This document shows positions 8,361 to 16,580 of a DNA stretch of 64,000 bases, piece by piece. Within the stretch, counting starts at the first letter, position 1. Each line of letters opens with the position of its first letter. The notes below the pieces were generated by a model. That model saw only the letters and a program-made list of their open reading frames with translations. It searched no databases and was not told the DNA's origin. Source of the stretch: Allokutzneria multivorans (lineage in GTDB: Bacteria; Actinomycetota; Actinomycetes; Mycobacteriales; Pseudonocardiaceae); assembly GCF_039537405.1 (NCBI RefSeq), contig NZ_BAABAL010000020.1, positions 1 through 64,000 on the forward strand, written 5' to 3'. The position numbers and the translations under genes are program-made.

Positions 8361-9793
8361 ACTTTCCTTCAGGACTACCGATTGGAGCCGATTGGGTTCC
8401 GGCTGAACGAACCGAGGCCGTCCGTTTCCCTTACGACGGAAGCGAAGTGGCGCAGGCCCCGGTCGGCACGCCAGCGCAGGCGCGTGCCGCCATCGACCAC
8501 GCCGTCGCCGCTGCTCCTCGGATTGCGGCTCTGCCCTCGCGTGTGCGCCGGTCCGTGCTGCTGCGTGTCCTTGCTGCTCTGTCGGAGAAGCAGACGGAGT
8601 TCGAGAGCTTGCTGGTCTTGGAGACCGGCAAACCTTTGGTGGACTGCAAGGTCGAGGTCGCGCGGACCCTGGTGACGTTGTCGGCCGCCGCCGAGGAAGT
8701 CGCGCGGTTGCACGGAGAGACCGTGCCGCTGGACCTGCTGCCGTCCGGTGACGGGCTGATCGGGTTCTGGACGCGCAAGCCGATCGGCGTCGTCGTGGGG
8801 ATCGCCGGGTTCAACTACCCGCTGCTGCTCGCCACGCACAAGATCGCGCCCGCCATCGCCGCGGGCTGCCCGATCGTGTGCAAGCCCGCCCCGCAAACGC
8901 CTCTGGCCACGTTGTGGTTGCTGCACCTCGTCCGCTCGGCAGCTGAAGCGGAGGGTGCGCCCGCCGAGATCGCGCAGCTCGTCACCGGCGACGCTTCAGT
9001 GGGCTCGGCGCTCGTCACCGATCCGCGCATCGGAGCCGTGTCGTTCACCGGCTCCGCCGCTATCGGTCACCAGATCGCCCGGGACGCCGCGCCCACGAAG
9101 ACCCTGCTGGAGCTGGGTTCCAACGCGGCGTTGGTCGTCGCTCCGGACGCGGACCTCGACGCTGCGGCGGATGCCGTGCTGCGCGGCGGGTTCTACGCGT
9201 CCGGGCAGGCGTGCATCTCCGTGCAGCGGTTGATCGTTGTGGAATCCGTTGCGTCGGAGCTGGTTTCGCGCGTGCTTTCCCGCCTCGGCGAGGTCGTGGT
9301 GGGCGATCCGCGCGACTCGACGACCCGGGTGTCCGCGTTGATCGACGCGAAGTCCACCCAGCGGGTGTTGGAGTGGATTTCTGCTGCGCGTTCGTCCGGC
9401 GCACACGTGCTGGCTGGTGGGTCCGAAGTGGACGGTGTGATCGAACCGACCGTGTTGGCCGATGTGCCCGACGGCGTCTCGTGTTGGGACGAGGAGATCT
9501 TCGGCCCGGTCGTGTGCCTGCGCACGGTGTCCACTGTGGACGAAGCATTCGATCTCGTGAACGCGTCGCGCTACGGCCTGCACGCCAGCGTGTTCACGCG
9601 CTCGCTGAAGACCGCCTTCGACGCCGTGGAGCGCTTGCAGGTCGGCGGGGTCGTGGTGAACGAGGTGCCCGGCTTCCGCTCGGACGTCATGCCCTACGGC
9701 GGCGTCAAGGACTCCGGCTCCGGGCGCGAAGGCCCGCGCTTCGCCATCGAGGAGCTGACCGTGACCCGCATGGCCGTGATCAGGCCCGCATGA
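8357..9793 (+). CDS. Aldehyde dehydrogenase (NAD(P)+-dependent)
   Basis: A 478-residue cytoplasmic enzyme that oxidises an aldehyde to the acid. Catalytic residues are Cys286 in GQACISVQR and Glu252 in LELGSNAAL; FTGS at residues 230-233 closes the cofactor site, and the PWNYP-like segment appears as GFNYP at 151-155, with Gly-Phe replacing Pro-Trp. Length and order are normal for the superfamily. The GTG start overlaps the stop of the second ATPase, making this the seventh gene in an unbroken coupled series. The substrate probably arises from the imported compound. The repeat array at 9821 follows its stop. Confidence 0.88.
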   Translation: MNFPSGLPIGADWVPAERTEAVRFPYDGSEVAQAPVGTPAQARAAIDHAVAAAPRIAALPSRVRRSVLLRVLAALSEKQTEFESLLVLETGKPLVDCKVEVARTLVTLSAAAEEVARLHGETVPLDLLPSGDGLIGFWTRKPIGVVVGIAGFNYPLLLATHKIAPAIAAGCPIVCKPAPQTPLATLWLLHLVRSAAEAEGAPAEIAQLVTGDASVGSALVTDPRIGAVSFTGSAAIGHQIARDAAPTKTLLELGSNAALVVAPDADLDAAADAVLRGGFYASGQACISVQRLIVVESVASELVSRVLSRLGEVVVGDPRDSTTRVSALIDAKSTQRVLEWISAARSSGAHVLAGGSEVDGVIEPTVLADVPDGVSCWDEEIFGPVVCLRTVSTVDEAFDLVNASRYGLHASVFTRSLKTAFDAVERLQVGGVVVNEVPGFRSDVMPYGGVKDSGSGREGPRFAIEELTVTRMAVIRPA

Positions 9794-9810
9794 CCACAAC
9801 CGCCCCAAAC

Positions 9811-9894
9811 ATGAAAGTCCCCATTGGTGCGTTGAGCGCCCTGAACGACCCGTTCAGTGCGCTCAACGCACCAAACGGGTCGTTCAGGGCTTAA
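9811..9894 (+). CDS. Possible 27-residue peptide ORF made by the intergenic repeat
   Basis: An ATG at 9811 opens a 27-codon frame that runs through the whole repeat array and stops at TAA 9892-9894. Its residues include LNDPFSALNAPNGSF, the same peptide motif produced by other copies of the repeat in this window. The preceding bases give no convincing ribosome site, so translation is doubtful. It is listed because the repeat keeps this frame open elsewhere. It could instead be chance caused by the palindromic repeat composition. Confidence 0.2.
   Translation: MKVPIGALSALNDPFSALNAPNGSFRA
9821..9893. repeat. Modular palindromic intergenic repeat, copy R1
   Basis: Lies between the aldehyde dehydrogenase and the SDR gene. 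A perfect 16-bp inverted repeat, TTGGTGCGTTGAGCGC at 9824-9839 and its complement at 9859-9874, encloses AACGACCCGTT, whose complement AACGGGTCGTT follows at 9875-9885. The same modules recur at 15629-15731, 36827-36907 and 36959-37039. The element ends in TTCAGGGCTTAA, as does the copy at 15629. It may act as a hairpin attenuator or REP-like element inside the operon. Confidence 0.75.
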
Positions 9895-9923
9895 GTGGTG
9901 TGAGGGATGTGGAGGAGGGGTTC

Positions 9924-10691
9924 GTGGACTACTCGAGGTTATTTCGCCTGGACGGCAAGCGGGTTGTGGTGCTGGGGGCCGGGAGCGGGATCGGGAGGGA
10001 GGCGGCGAGGGCGCTGGCCGCCCAGGGTGCCGAGGTCGTCTGCGGGGATCGTGACCTGGCGTCCGCGACCGAGACCGCCGAGCTGATCGGGGATGCGCGC
10101 CCGTACCAGCTCGACGTGCTCGACGCGGACGCGGTCGCCGCCGCCGCGGACGACCTCGGCGAGGTGGACGGCCTGGTGCTCACCGCGGCGACGAACGTGC
10201 GCAAGAGGCTGTTGGACTACACGCGCGAGGATTTCGACAAGGTGGTCTCGCTGAACCTGCGCGCGACCTTCGACGTGATCAGGGCTTTCGGTGGGCCGAT
10301 GACGGAGCGCGGGCGCGGGTCGATCATCGGCTTCTCGTCGATCCGCGCGAGCACGGTGGAGCCGGGGCAGGGCGTGTACGCGGCGACCAAGGCGGGCCTG
10401 GTGCAGCTCGTGCGCACCGCCGCCGCGGAGTTCGGGCCGTCCGGCGTCCGGGTGAACGCGATCTCCCCCGGAGTGGTGGAGACCCCGCTGACCGCCCAGA
10501 TCAAGGCCAGCCCGGACTGGTACCGGGCCTATGCTGCCAAGGGCGCGCTCGGCCGGTGGGCGCTGCCGCAGGAGCTGGCCGGCGCGGTGGTGTACCTCGC
10601 GTCGGACGCCTCCAGTTTCGTCACCGGTTCGGTCCTTGCCGTGGATGGCGGGTGGACGGCGGTCGACGGCCGCTTCGACCCGCCGAACTGA
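9924..10691 (+). CDS. SDR-family oxidoreductase
   Basis: A 255-residue classical short-chain dehydrogenase/reductase. The nucleotide motif GAGSGIG spans residues 18-24, DVLDA is the adenine-binding aspartate region, the catalytic serine lies in IIGFSSIRAS, and the active YxxxK is GVYAATK. A tail of about 20 residues contains SVLAVDGGW. The GTG at 9924 is chosen because GGAGGAGGGG lies 3 to 12 bases upstream; an in-frame GTG at 9900 lacks such a site. It is separated from the aldehyde dehydrogenase by the R1 repeat but is co-directional and probably part of the same pathway, oxidising an alcohol or reducing a ketone intermediate. The cofactor preference is not clear. Confidence 0.87.
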   Translation: MDYSRLFRLDGKRVVVLGAGSGIGREAARALAAQGAEVVCGDRDLASATETAELIGDARPYQLDVLDADAVAAAADDLGEVDGLVLTAATNVRKRLLDYTREDFDKVVSLNLRATFDVIRAFGGPMTERGRGSIIGFSSIRASTVEPGQGVYAATKAGLVQLVRTAAAEFGPSGVRVNAISPGVVETPLTAQIKASPDWYRAYAAKGALGRWALPQELAGAVVYLASDASSFVTGSVLAVDGGWTAVDGRFDPPN

Positions 10692-10704
10692 AGGGGGTTT
10701 CCGG

Positions 10705-12102
10705 GTGGAGCTGGCCGACCTGAGCGCGGTCGACGCGGTCGCGATGTTCCGGTCCGGGGCGGTGTCCCCGGTGGAGATGCTGGACGCCGTGCTGGCCAGG
10801 GTCGAGCGCTGCGAACCCGTGCTGCGCGCCACCTACTCCCTGGACGCCGAGGGTGCTCGGGCCACCGCGAAGGCGGCAGAGCAGCGCTGGCGCCGCCAGG
10901 AACCCGTTGGGGCGCTTGACGGAGTGCCGGTGACGGTGAAGGAGAACATCGCCACCAAGGGCACCCCGGTCCCGCTCGGCACGGCCGCGACCGAGCTGGT
11001 CCCGGCCGAGGCAGACGGTCCCGCCGCCGCGCGCCTGCGCGAAGAGGGCGCGGTGATCATCGCCAAGACCACCATGCCGGACTTCGGCATGCTCTCCTCC
11101 GGGCTGTCGAGCTTCCACGCGACCGCGCGCAACCCCTGGGACACAAGCAAAGGCCCCGGTGGGTCGAGTGCGGGAGCCGGAGCGGCGGGCGCCGCGGGCT
11201 ACGGTCCGCTGCACGTCGGCACCGACATCGGCGGCTCGATCCGGCTGCCGGCGGGCTGGTGCGCGCTGGTCGGGCTCAAGCCCAGCTTCGGCAGGGTTCC
11301 CGTGGACCCGCCCTACCCCGGCCGTGTCGTCGGGCCGATGACCAGGAACGGCAGGGACGCGGCGCTGCTGATGTCCGTTCTGTCCAAAGCGGACGGTCGG
11401 GACCACCTCAGCCTTCCGCCGCAGGAGCTCGACTGGCAGTGCCCTCCGGTCAAGCCGCGCGGCCTGCGCATCGGCTTGCAGCTCGACGCCGGGCTGGGCC
11501 TGCCCGTGCACCCGGAGGTCACCGCCGCCGTGACCGAGGCCGCCAAGGCCTTCGAGGCGGCGGGCGCGGTCGTCGAGCCGATCGGGCCGATGATCACGCA
11601 GGAGATGCTCGAAGGGCTGAACGACTTCTGGCGCATGCGGTTCTGGTCGGACTTCGAGCGGATGCCGTTGGAGCGCAGGGAACTCGTGCTGCCGTTCATC
11701 CGCGAGTGGGTGGAGAGCGGCGCGGACCTCTCCGGCGTGCGGGTGTACCGCGGCTACGCGCAGATGGACGCGATGGCGGTGGCCGCCGAGCGCGCGCTGA
11801 AGCCCTTCGACCACGTGCTGTCGCCGGTGTCGCCCGTGCCCGCCTTCGACGCGGAGTTGGCTTCCCCCAACAACAATCCACTCGCGCCGTTCGAGCACAT
11901 CGGCTTCACGGTGGCCTACAACATGTCCGGCCAGCCCGCCGCGTCGGTCAACTGCGGCTTCACCTCCGACGGCCTGCCGATCGGCTTGCAGATCGCCGGG
12001 CACCGCTTCAACGACGTCGGCGTGCTCGGCCTCGTCAGGACCTACGAGCGCCTCCGCCCCGCCCAGCCTCCGTGGCCTTACGACCGGTCGGTGCGTGCGT
12101 AA
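10705..12102 (+). CDS. Amidase (amidase-signature family)
   Basis: A 465-residue hydrolase of carboxamides. The Ser-cisSer-Lys triad is visible: Lys79 in VTVKEN, the cis-serine in GPGGSSAGAG near residues 154-155, and nucleophile Ser178 in TDIGGSIR. Length and order are those of typical indole-acetamide/peptide-amidase relatives rather than GatA, and no GatB/GatC partner is adjacent. The GTG at 10705 has AAGGGGG upstream. It follows the SDR by 13 bases. With the peptide-type importer and the oxidising enzymes upstream, the natural inference is that the imported substrate contains an amide that is hydrolysed in the cytoplasm. Confidence 0.88.
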   Translation: MELADLSAVDAVAMFRSGAVSPVEMLDAVLARVERCEPVLRATYSLDAEGARATAKAAEQRWRRQEPVGALDGVPVTVKENIATKGTPVPLGTAATELVPAEADGPAAARLREEGAVIIAKTTMPDFGMLSSGLSSFHATARNPWDTSKGPGGSSAGAGAAGAAGYGPLHVGTDIGGSIRLPAGWCALVGLKPSFGRVPVDPPYPGRVVGPMTRNGRDAALLMSVLSKADGRDHLSLPPQELDWQCPPVKPRGLRIGLQLDAGLGLPVHPEVTAAVTEAAKAFEAAGAVVEPIGPMITQEMLEGLNDFWRMRFWSDFERMPLERRELVLPFIREWVESGADLSGVRVYRGYAQMDAMAVAAERALKPFDHVLSPVSPVPAFDAELASPNNNPLAPFEHIGFTVAYNMSGQPAASVNCGFTSDGLPIGLQIAGHRFNDVGVLGLVRTYERLRPAQPPWPYDRSVRA

Positions 12103-12122
12103 GGGGCCGTAAGGGCTTTACG

Positions 12123-13337
12123 TTGAGCGGGGTGGAAGTTGCCCTGCTGCACAACCGACCGTTCGCCCTGCTCTTCGCGGCCCGCGCGATCTCCGTTCTG
12201 GGAACCGGCTTCGCCCGCGTGGCCATGGCGTTCGCGGTGCTCGGCCTGCCTGGGGCGACGGCGACGGACCTCTCACTGGTGCTCGCCTGCCAGGCGCTGC
12301 CGTCGTTGCTGTTCGTCCTGCTCGGCGGGGTGATCGCGGACCGTACCTCGCGCAGCCGTCTGATGATCTTCGCGGACGTGCTCGGACTGCTGGCCTACGG
12401 CGCGATGGCGGTCCTGCTGCTCACCGGGCAGGCGAGCGTGCCGGTGCTGGCCGCGCTCGCGGTGCTCGCCGGGCTGGCCGTGCCGCTGTTCCTGCCCGCG
12501 CTGTCCGGACTGGTCCCCGAGCTGGTGCCACCGGGCAGGCTCCAGCAGGCGAACGCGGCGTTGCAGAGCGCGGTCAGCATGTCGCTGCTGGTCGGCTTGG
12601 GCCTCTCCGGAGTGGTGGTGACCCTGGTCGGCCCCGGCTGGGCGCTCGCCCTCAACGCGGTGTCCTTCCTGGTCAGCGCGATCCTGGTGTGGGCGATGCG
12701 GTTGCCGTCCCAGGTGCGGGTGACGACGAACAGCGGCTGGGCGGACCTGCGCGAGGGCTGGCGGGAGTTCTCCTCGCGCCAGTGGCTGTGGGCGGTGGTG
12801 CTGCAAATGACCGTGACCACCGCTGTGATCATCTCGGTGACCGGGGTCCTCGGCCCGATGGCGGCGGAGAACGGGCTCGGCGGAGCGGCGGTGTGGGCGG
12901 TGGTGATCGCGTGCCAGTCGGCCGGAGTGCTCGTGGGATCGGTGTACGCCAAGCGCTTGCGGCCTCGACGGCCACTCTTGGTCGCGGTGCTGCTCACCCT
13001 CGCCTACCCCGTTCCCGTCGCGCTGCTCGGCGTGGCCGCTCCGGTGTGGCTGATCGTGGTGTCGATGTTCGTGTGCGGCTTGGCCACGAGCGGCTTCGGA
13101 GTGCTGTGGCAGACCACGATGCAGCGCGAAGTGCCGGGCGAGGCGTTGTCCCGGGTCGCGTCCTACGACCTGTTCGGCCAGCTCACCCTGGCACCGCTGG
13201 CGTTGCTGTTCGTTGGCCCGATGGCGCAGAGCTTCGGCCACGGCGCGGTGCTGGTGTGCTGCGCGGGCCTGACCGTCCTGGCCACCGTGGGCGCGTTGTT
13301 CTCACCTGAAGTCCGCAGGCTCAGCACGGCAGGTTGA
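12123..13337 (+). CDS. MFS transporter
   Basis: A 404-residue membrane carrier with about twelve helices. The FARAISVLGTGFA-like N-terminal helix, the GGVIADRTSRSRLM loop between helices 2 and 3, and long hydrophobic segments to the C-terminus place it in the actinobacterial MFS group that includes enterobactin-exporter-like proteins. The TTG at 12123 is 7 bases after AAGGG; the GTG at 12132, whose protein would begin MEVALLHN, is an alternative and looks more like homologous N-termini. It is the last gene of the plus-strand run and may export a product or an inhibitory intermediate. A role in the same pathway is inferred only from position. Confidence 0.82.
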   Translation: MSGVEVALLHNRPFALLFAARAISVLGTGFARVAMAFAVLGLPGATATDLSLVLACQALPSLLFVLLGGVIADRTSRSRLMIFADVLGLLAYGAMAVLLLTGQASVPVLAALAVLAGLAVPLFLPALSGLVPELVPPGRLQQANAALQSAVSMSLLVGLGLSGVVVTLVGPGWALALNAVSFLVSAILVWAMRLPSQVRVTTNSGWADLREGWREFSSRQWLWAVVLQMTVTTAVIISVTGVLGPMAAENGLGGAAVWAVVIACQSAGVLVGSVYAKRLRPRRPLLVAVLLTLAYPVPVALLGVAAPVWLIVVSMFVCGLATSGFGVLWQTTMQREVPGEALSRVASYDLFGQLTLAPLALLFVGPMAQSFGHGAVLVCCAGLTVLATVGALFSPEVRRLSTAG

Positions 13338-13401
13338 GCGTGAGCACGGACACCGCGTCGGTGACCAGTGCTCGCGCCTCGCGCGCACAACCTCGCGAAC
13401 C

Positions 13402-13430
13402 GAGGTTTGCCAGTCTTCAAGTACACCGAA
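13402..13430. repeat. 29-bp imperfect palindrome, copy E1
   Basis: First of three aligned 29-bp elements near the GH42 gene. It begins GGTTTGCCAGTCTT, has a single central base, and ends in GAACC; arms agree at GGTT/AACC and CTT/AAG. It lies in the 197-base gap between the convergent MFS and GH42 genes. It could be a regulator site or part of a small repeat family. Confidence 0.55.
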
Positions 13431-13503
13431 CCCCCGCGCCAGCGGTCGCTAACGACGACATACCTTCGCCCGGTTTGTGGCGGTTGACGACGCTCCGCGC
13501 GGG

Positions 13504-13532
13504 GGTTTGCCGGTCTTGAAGACTGATGAACC
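13504..13532. repeat. 29-bp imperfect palindrome, copy E2
   Basis: The most symmetric of the three copies: GTCTT-G-AAGAC at the centre with GGTT and AACC at the ends. It finishes two bases before the GH42 stop codon. Together with copy E3 at 15531 it brackets the GH42 gene with direct repeats. Confidence 0.6.
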
Positions 13533-13534
13533 CG

Positions 13535-15499
13535 TCACCGCAGCACGGCGACACCTCGCTCTCGGAGGGTGACGCGCTTGGTCGGAACGCTCTCACCGGC
13601 CAGCACGTCGGTCAGCGGGCTGTCCAGGTCCACAGTGGACGGATGCGCGTTGTGGTTGAGCAGAAACAGAAAGTCACCGCGCCGCGCCGCCTGCACACCG
13701 CGCGGGAGCCCGGCCAGCACGGGTTCGACGCCCGCACGCGCCGCCACGTGCGCGGTGAGCGCTTGCAGCAGCGAAGGACCGGGGCGCGTGCCGAGATACC
13801 ACGCGACGCCGGAACCGAACTCCGACCTGGTCAGCGCCGGGCTGCCGTCGGCGAAGCGGCCCAGGACCTCCGCACCCTCAGTGGTGATCCGCTCCGACCA
13901 CAACGTCGCGCCACCCGTCTCGCCGAGCAGCTCCACGTCGACCACCTGGCCCGCGTCCAACGGGCGGAACTCGTCGACGCGCAGGCCCAGCAGCTCGCGG
14001 AACGGCGCGGGATAGCCGCCGAGGTGCACGCGGTCAGCCTCGTCGACGATGCCGGAGAAGAACGACATCAGCAGGTGCCCGCCAGCGCGGACGTACTCCG
14101 TCAGCCGAGAAGCGTTCTCCTCGCTGACGAGGTAGAGGTTCGGCACGACAACGAGCCGGTAGCCGCTGAGGTCGTCGGCCGGGCTCACCACGTCGCACGC
14201 GATGTTGGCCTCGAACAGCGGGGAGTAGTGCGCGAGCAAAGCATCCGCTTGCCGTACATCGCTCGACGGGTGCGCGTCGAGTTCGAGCGCCCGCCAGCTC
14301 GCCCAGTCCAGCACGATCGCGACGTCGTTGGACGGGCGCGTGCCCGCGATCTCCGGCAGCGAGGCCAACTCCGCGCCGAGCGCCACGATGTCGCGGTGCT
14401 GGTCGGAGTCCGGCCCGGCGTGCGGCACCATCGCGGAGTGGAACTTCTCGGCCCCACCACGGGACTGCCGCCACTGGAAGTACATGATCGCGTCGGCGCC
14501 CTGGGCCACCGCCTGCCAGCTCCACAGCCGCATCTGCCCGGGTTCCTTGGCAGCGTTGCGCTCCCGCCAGTTCACCGCGCCGGGAGCCTGCTCCATCAAC
14601 AACCACGGCTGGCCGCCGCGCGCGCCGCGATACATGTCGTAGGTGAGCCCGGCTTCGACGTGCGCGCGGGGGTCGAACGGTTCGGGGTAGGAGTCGTAGC
14701 TGACCACGTCCAGCTCCTCCGCCCACCGCCGCAGGTCCAGCGCGTGCGAGTAGCCCGCGAAGTTCGTGGTGATCGGCACGTTCGGGGTCAGCTCGCGGAC
14801 GATCTCCTTCTCCGCGAGCAGACAGCCCAGGATCTCGTCGGAGGAGAAGCGCGCGAAGTCCAGCTGCTGGCTGGGGTTGTTGAACGCGGGAACCGTCCGC
14901 GGCGGCAGAACTTCGGCGAAGTCGTCGTAGCGCTGCGACCAGAACTTCGTCGACCACGCCTCGTTGAGCGCCTCCACGTCGCCGTACCGCGCGCGCAGCC
15001 ACGTGCGGAACGCCGCGGCGGAAACATCGCAGTAGCAAGCAGGTGTGTCACATCCGTACTCGTTTCCGATGTGCCACAAGGAAAGAGCTGGGTGGTCGCG
15101 GTAGCGCTCCGCGATCAGGCGGACGAGCCGCGTCGCGTACGAGCGGTACTCCGAGCTCGACGGGCAGTACGCCTGCCTGCCGCCCGGCCACATCCGCGTC
15201 CCGTCGGCCAGCACCGGCAGGATCTCCGGGTGCTTGCGGGTCAGCCACGGTGGGGGAGACGCGGTCATCGTCGCCAGCGAGGCCGCGATCCCGTTGCGGG
15301 ACAGGTTGTCCATGACCTCGTCGAACCAGTCGAAGGTGTACTCGCCGTCGCGTGGCTCCACCTGCGCCCACGAGAAGATGCCGACCGACACCATCGACAC
15401 CGACGCGCCGCGCATCAGCCGCATGTCCTCCGCCCACACCTCGCGCGGCCACTGCTCCGGGTTGTAATCCCCACCGAACGCGATCCCCTGCACACCCAT
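13535..15499 (-). CDS. GH42 beta-galactosidase
   Basis: A 654-residue glycosidase of family 42, releasing terminal beta-galactose. It opens with GIAFGGDYNPEQWP, the family hallmark. Counting from the ATG at 15499, the acid/base is Glu147 in LWHIGNEYG and the nucleophile Glu303 in LLMEQAPG. The barrel extends to about residue 380, then a trimerisation domain and a small beta domain follow. There is no signal peptide, so it acts in the cytoplasm. A GAGGAG site precedes both the ATG at 15505 and the one at 15499; either could be used. It follows the sugar importer after a repeat array and is bracketed by E2 and E3. The natural job is probably trimming imported galactosides from glycans. Confidence 0.9.
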   Translation of the reverse strand: MGVQGIAFGGDYNPEQWPREVWAEDMRLMRGASVSMVSVGIFSWAQVEPRDGEYTFDWFDEVMDNLSRNGIAASLATMTASPPPWLTRKHPEILPVLADGTRMWPGGRQAYCPSSSEYRSYATRLVRLIAERYRDHPALSLWHIGNEYGCDTPACYCDVSAAAFRTWLRARYGDVEALNEAWSTKFWSQRYDDFAEVLPPRTVPAFNNPSQQLDFARFSSDEILGCLLAEKEIVRELTPNVPITTNFAGYSHALDLRRWAEELDVVSYDSYPEPFDPRAHVEAGLTYDMYRGARGGQPWLLMEQAPGAVNWRERNAAKEPGQMRLWSWQAVAQGADAIMYFQWRQSRGGAEKFHSAMVPHAGPDSDQHRDIVALGAELASLPEIAGTRPSNDVAIVLDWASWRALELDAHPSSDVRQADALLAHYSPLFEANIACDVVSPADDLSGYRLVVVPNLYLVSEENASRLTEYVRAGGHLLMSFFSGIVDEADRVHLGGYPAPFRELLGLRVDEFRPLDAGQVVDVELLGETGGATLWSERITTEGAEVLGRFADGSPALTRSEFGSGVAWYLGTRPGPSLLQALTAHVAARAGVEPVLAGLPRGVQAARRGDFLFLLNHNAHPSTVDLDSPLTDVLAGESVPTKRVTLRERGVAVLR

Positions 15500-15530
15500 C
15501 CCCATCTCTCTCCTCATCCGCTCCGCAACG

Positions 15531-15559
15531 GGTTCACCGGTCTTCAAGTACTACGAACC
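15531..15559. repeat. 29-bp imperfect palindrome, copy E3, upstream of GH42
   Basis: Third copy, starting 26 bases upstream of the GH42 ATG at 15505 on the side where its promoter must lie. It starts GGTTCACCGGTCTT and ends ACGAACC. Its position is what an operator would have, but copies E1 and E2 lie downstream of the gene. Confidence 0.55.
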
Positions 15560-15628
15560 TCACCCGCAACCGTCTCCAACCACCGCAGACCCCTCCGCCA
15601 ACCCCGGCACTCCGCCCCGCCAACGCCT

Positions 15629-15731
15629 CGTTTGGTGCGCTGAACTCCCTGAACGACCCGTTTGGTGCGTTGAGCGCGCTGAACGGGTCGTTTAGTGCGT
15701 TCAAGTACCTAAACGGGTCGTTCAGGGCTTA
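15629..15731. repeat. Modular palindromic intergenic repeat, copy R2
   Basis: Lies between the GH42 gene and the second sugar permease. It holds three modules of the R family: TTTGGTGCGC, AACGACCCG with TTTGGTGCGTTGAGCGCGC, and AACGGGTCGTTTAGTGCG with TTCAAGTACC. Arms AACGACCCGTT (15652-15662) and AACGGGTCGTT (15682-15692) pair. The plus-strand frame through it is open and ends TTCAGGGCTTAA like copy R1. Confidence 0.75.
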
Positions 15732-15743
15732 AGCGAAGGCGGC

Positions 15744-16580
15744 CTAGCCCTTGACGGAGCCCTCGGTGAGGCCGCCGCGCCAGAACCGTTGCAGGAACAC
15801 CATCGCGATCATCAAGGGCACCACGGACACCAGTGCGCCACCGATCGTCAGCTGCGTCAGCACGGGCTCTCTGTCCGAAGTGGACTGCCACAGCGACAGG
15901 CCGAGCGTCAACGGGTACAGCGACGTGTCCGACAGCATCACCAACGGCAGGAAGTAGTTGTTCCAGATGCCGACGAACTCGAACAGGAACGTCGTCACCA
16001 ATGCGGGCGCCATCATCCGCAGCACCACCGTGTGGAAGATCCGCGCCTCGCTCGCGCCGTCGAGCCGCCCAGCCTCCAACAGCTCGTCGGGCACTGCGGC
16101 GTCCGCGTAGATGCGGCACAGGTACACGCCGAACGGGCTCACCAAGCACGGCAACAGCACGGCGAACACCGTGTTGGCCAACCCGAGCTGACTGAACAGC
16201 AGGTACAACGGCAGCGCGAGCGCGGTGAACGGCACGAGCACTCCGCCGAGCACCAGGTTGAACACGGTTTCCCGGCCACGGAAGCGAAACTTCGCCAGCG
16301 CGTAGCCGCACGCGGCCGCGACCCATGTGGACAGCGTCGCGCCGACGCCCGCGTAGAGCAGCGTGTTTCCCACCCACCGCAGGAAGATCCCGTCGTTGTA
16401 GGTGAACACGCGTGCCAGGTTGTCGATCAGCTGCGGGTTGAACAACCACCAGCCGGAGGAGCTGTAAAGCCCGCCAGTGTCCTTGGTGGACGCGATCACC
16501 AGCCAGTACACCGGGATCAGGAAGTACAGCGCGGCGACGCACAGCACTGCGGTGACCGTGATCTTCGTGGTGGTCTTCAC
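15744..16580 (-). CDS. Sugar ABC transporter permease (MalG type)
   Basis: A 278-residue inner-membrane permease of a carbohydrate importer. Six helices are apparent; the first begins VTAVLCVAALYFLIPVYWLV. The EAA loop, LLEAGRLDGASEARIFHTVVL, around residue 190, and the C-terminal LQRFWRGGLTEGSVKG tail are hallmarks of the MalG/LacG branch. The GTG at 16580 has AGGAGGG upstream and overlaps the preceding permease stop by 4 bases. No ATPase is encoded in this operon, so the importer probably uses a shared MsiK-type ATPase, as is common for actinobacterial sugar systems. The specificity is inferred from the surrounding sialidase and lyase genes. Confidence 0.9.
   Translation of the reverse strand: MKTTTKITVTAVLCVAALYFLIPVYWLVIASTKDTGGLYSSSGWWLFNPQLIDNLARVFTYNDGIFLRWVGNTLLYAGVGATLSTWVAAACGYALAKFRFRGRETVFNLVLGGVLVPFTALALPLYLLFSQLGLANTVFAVLLPCLVSPFGVYLCRIYADAAVPDELLEAGRLDGASEARIFHTVVLRMMAPALVTTFLFEFVGIWNNYFLPLVMLSDTSLYPLTLGLSLWQSTSDREPVLTQLTIGGALVSVVPLMIAMVFLQRFWRGGLTEGSVKG

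Noticed and set aside
13402..13532. 29-bp elements considered as CRISPR or att sites
   Set aside because: Only three degenerate copies with unequal distances, and no cas or integrase gene.
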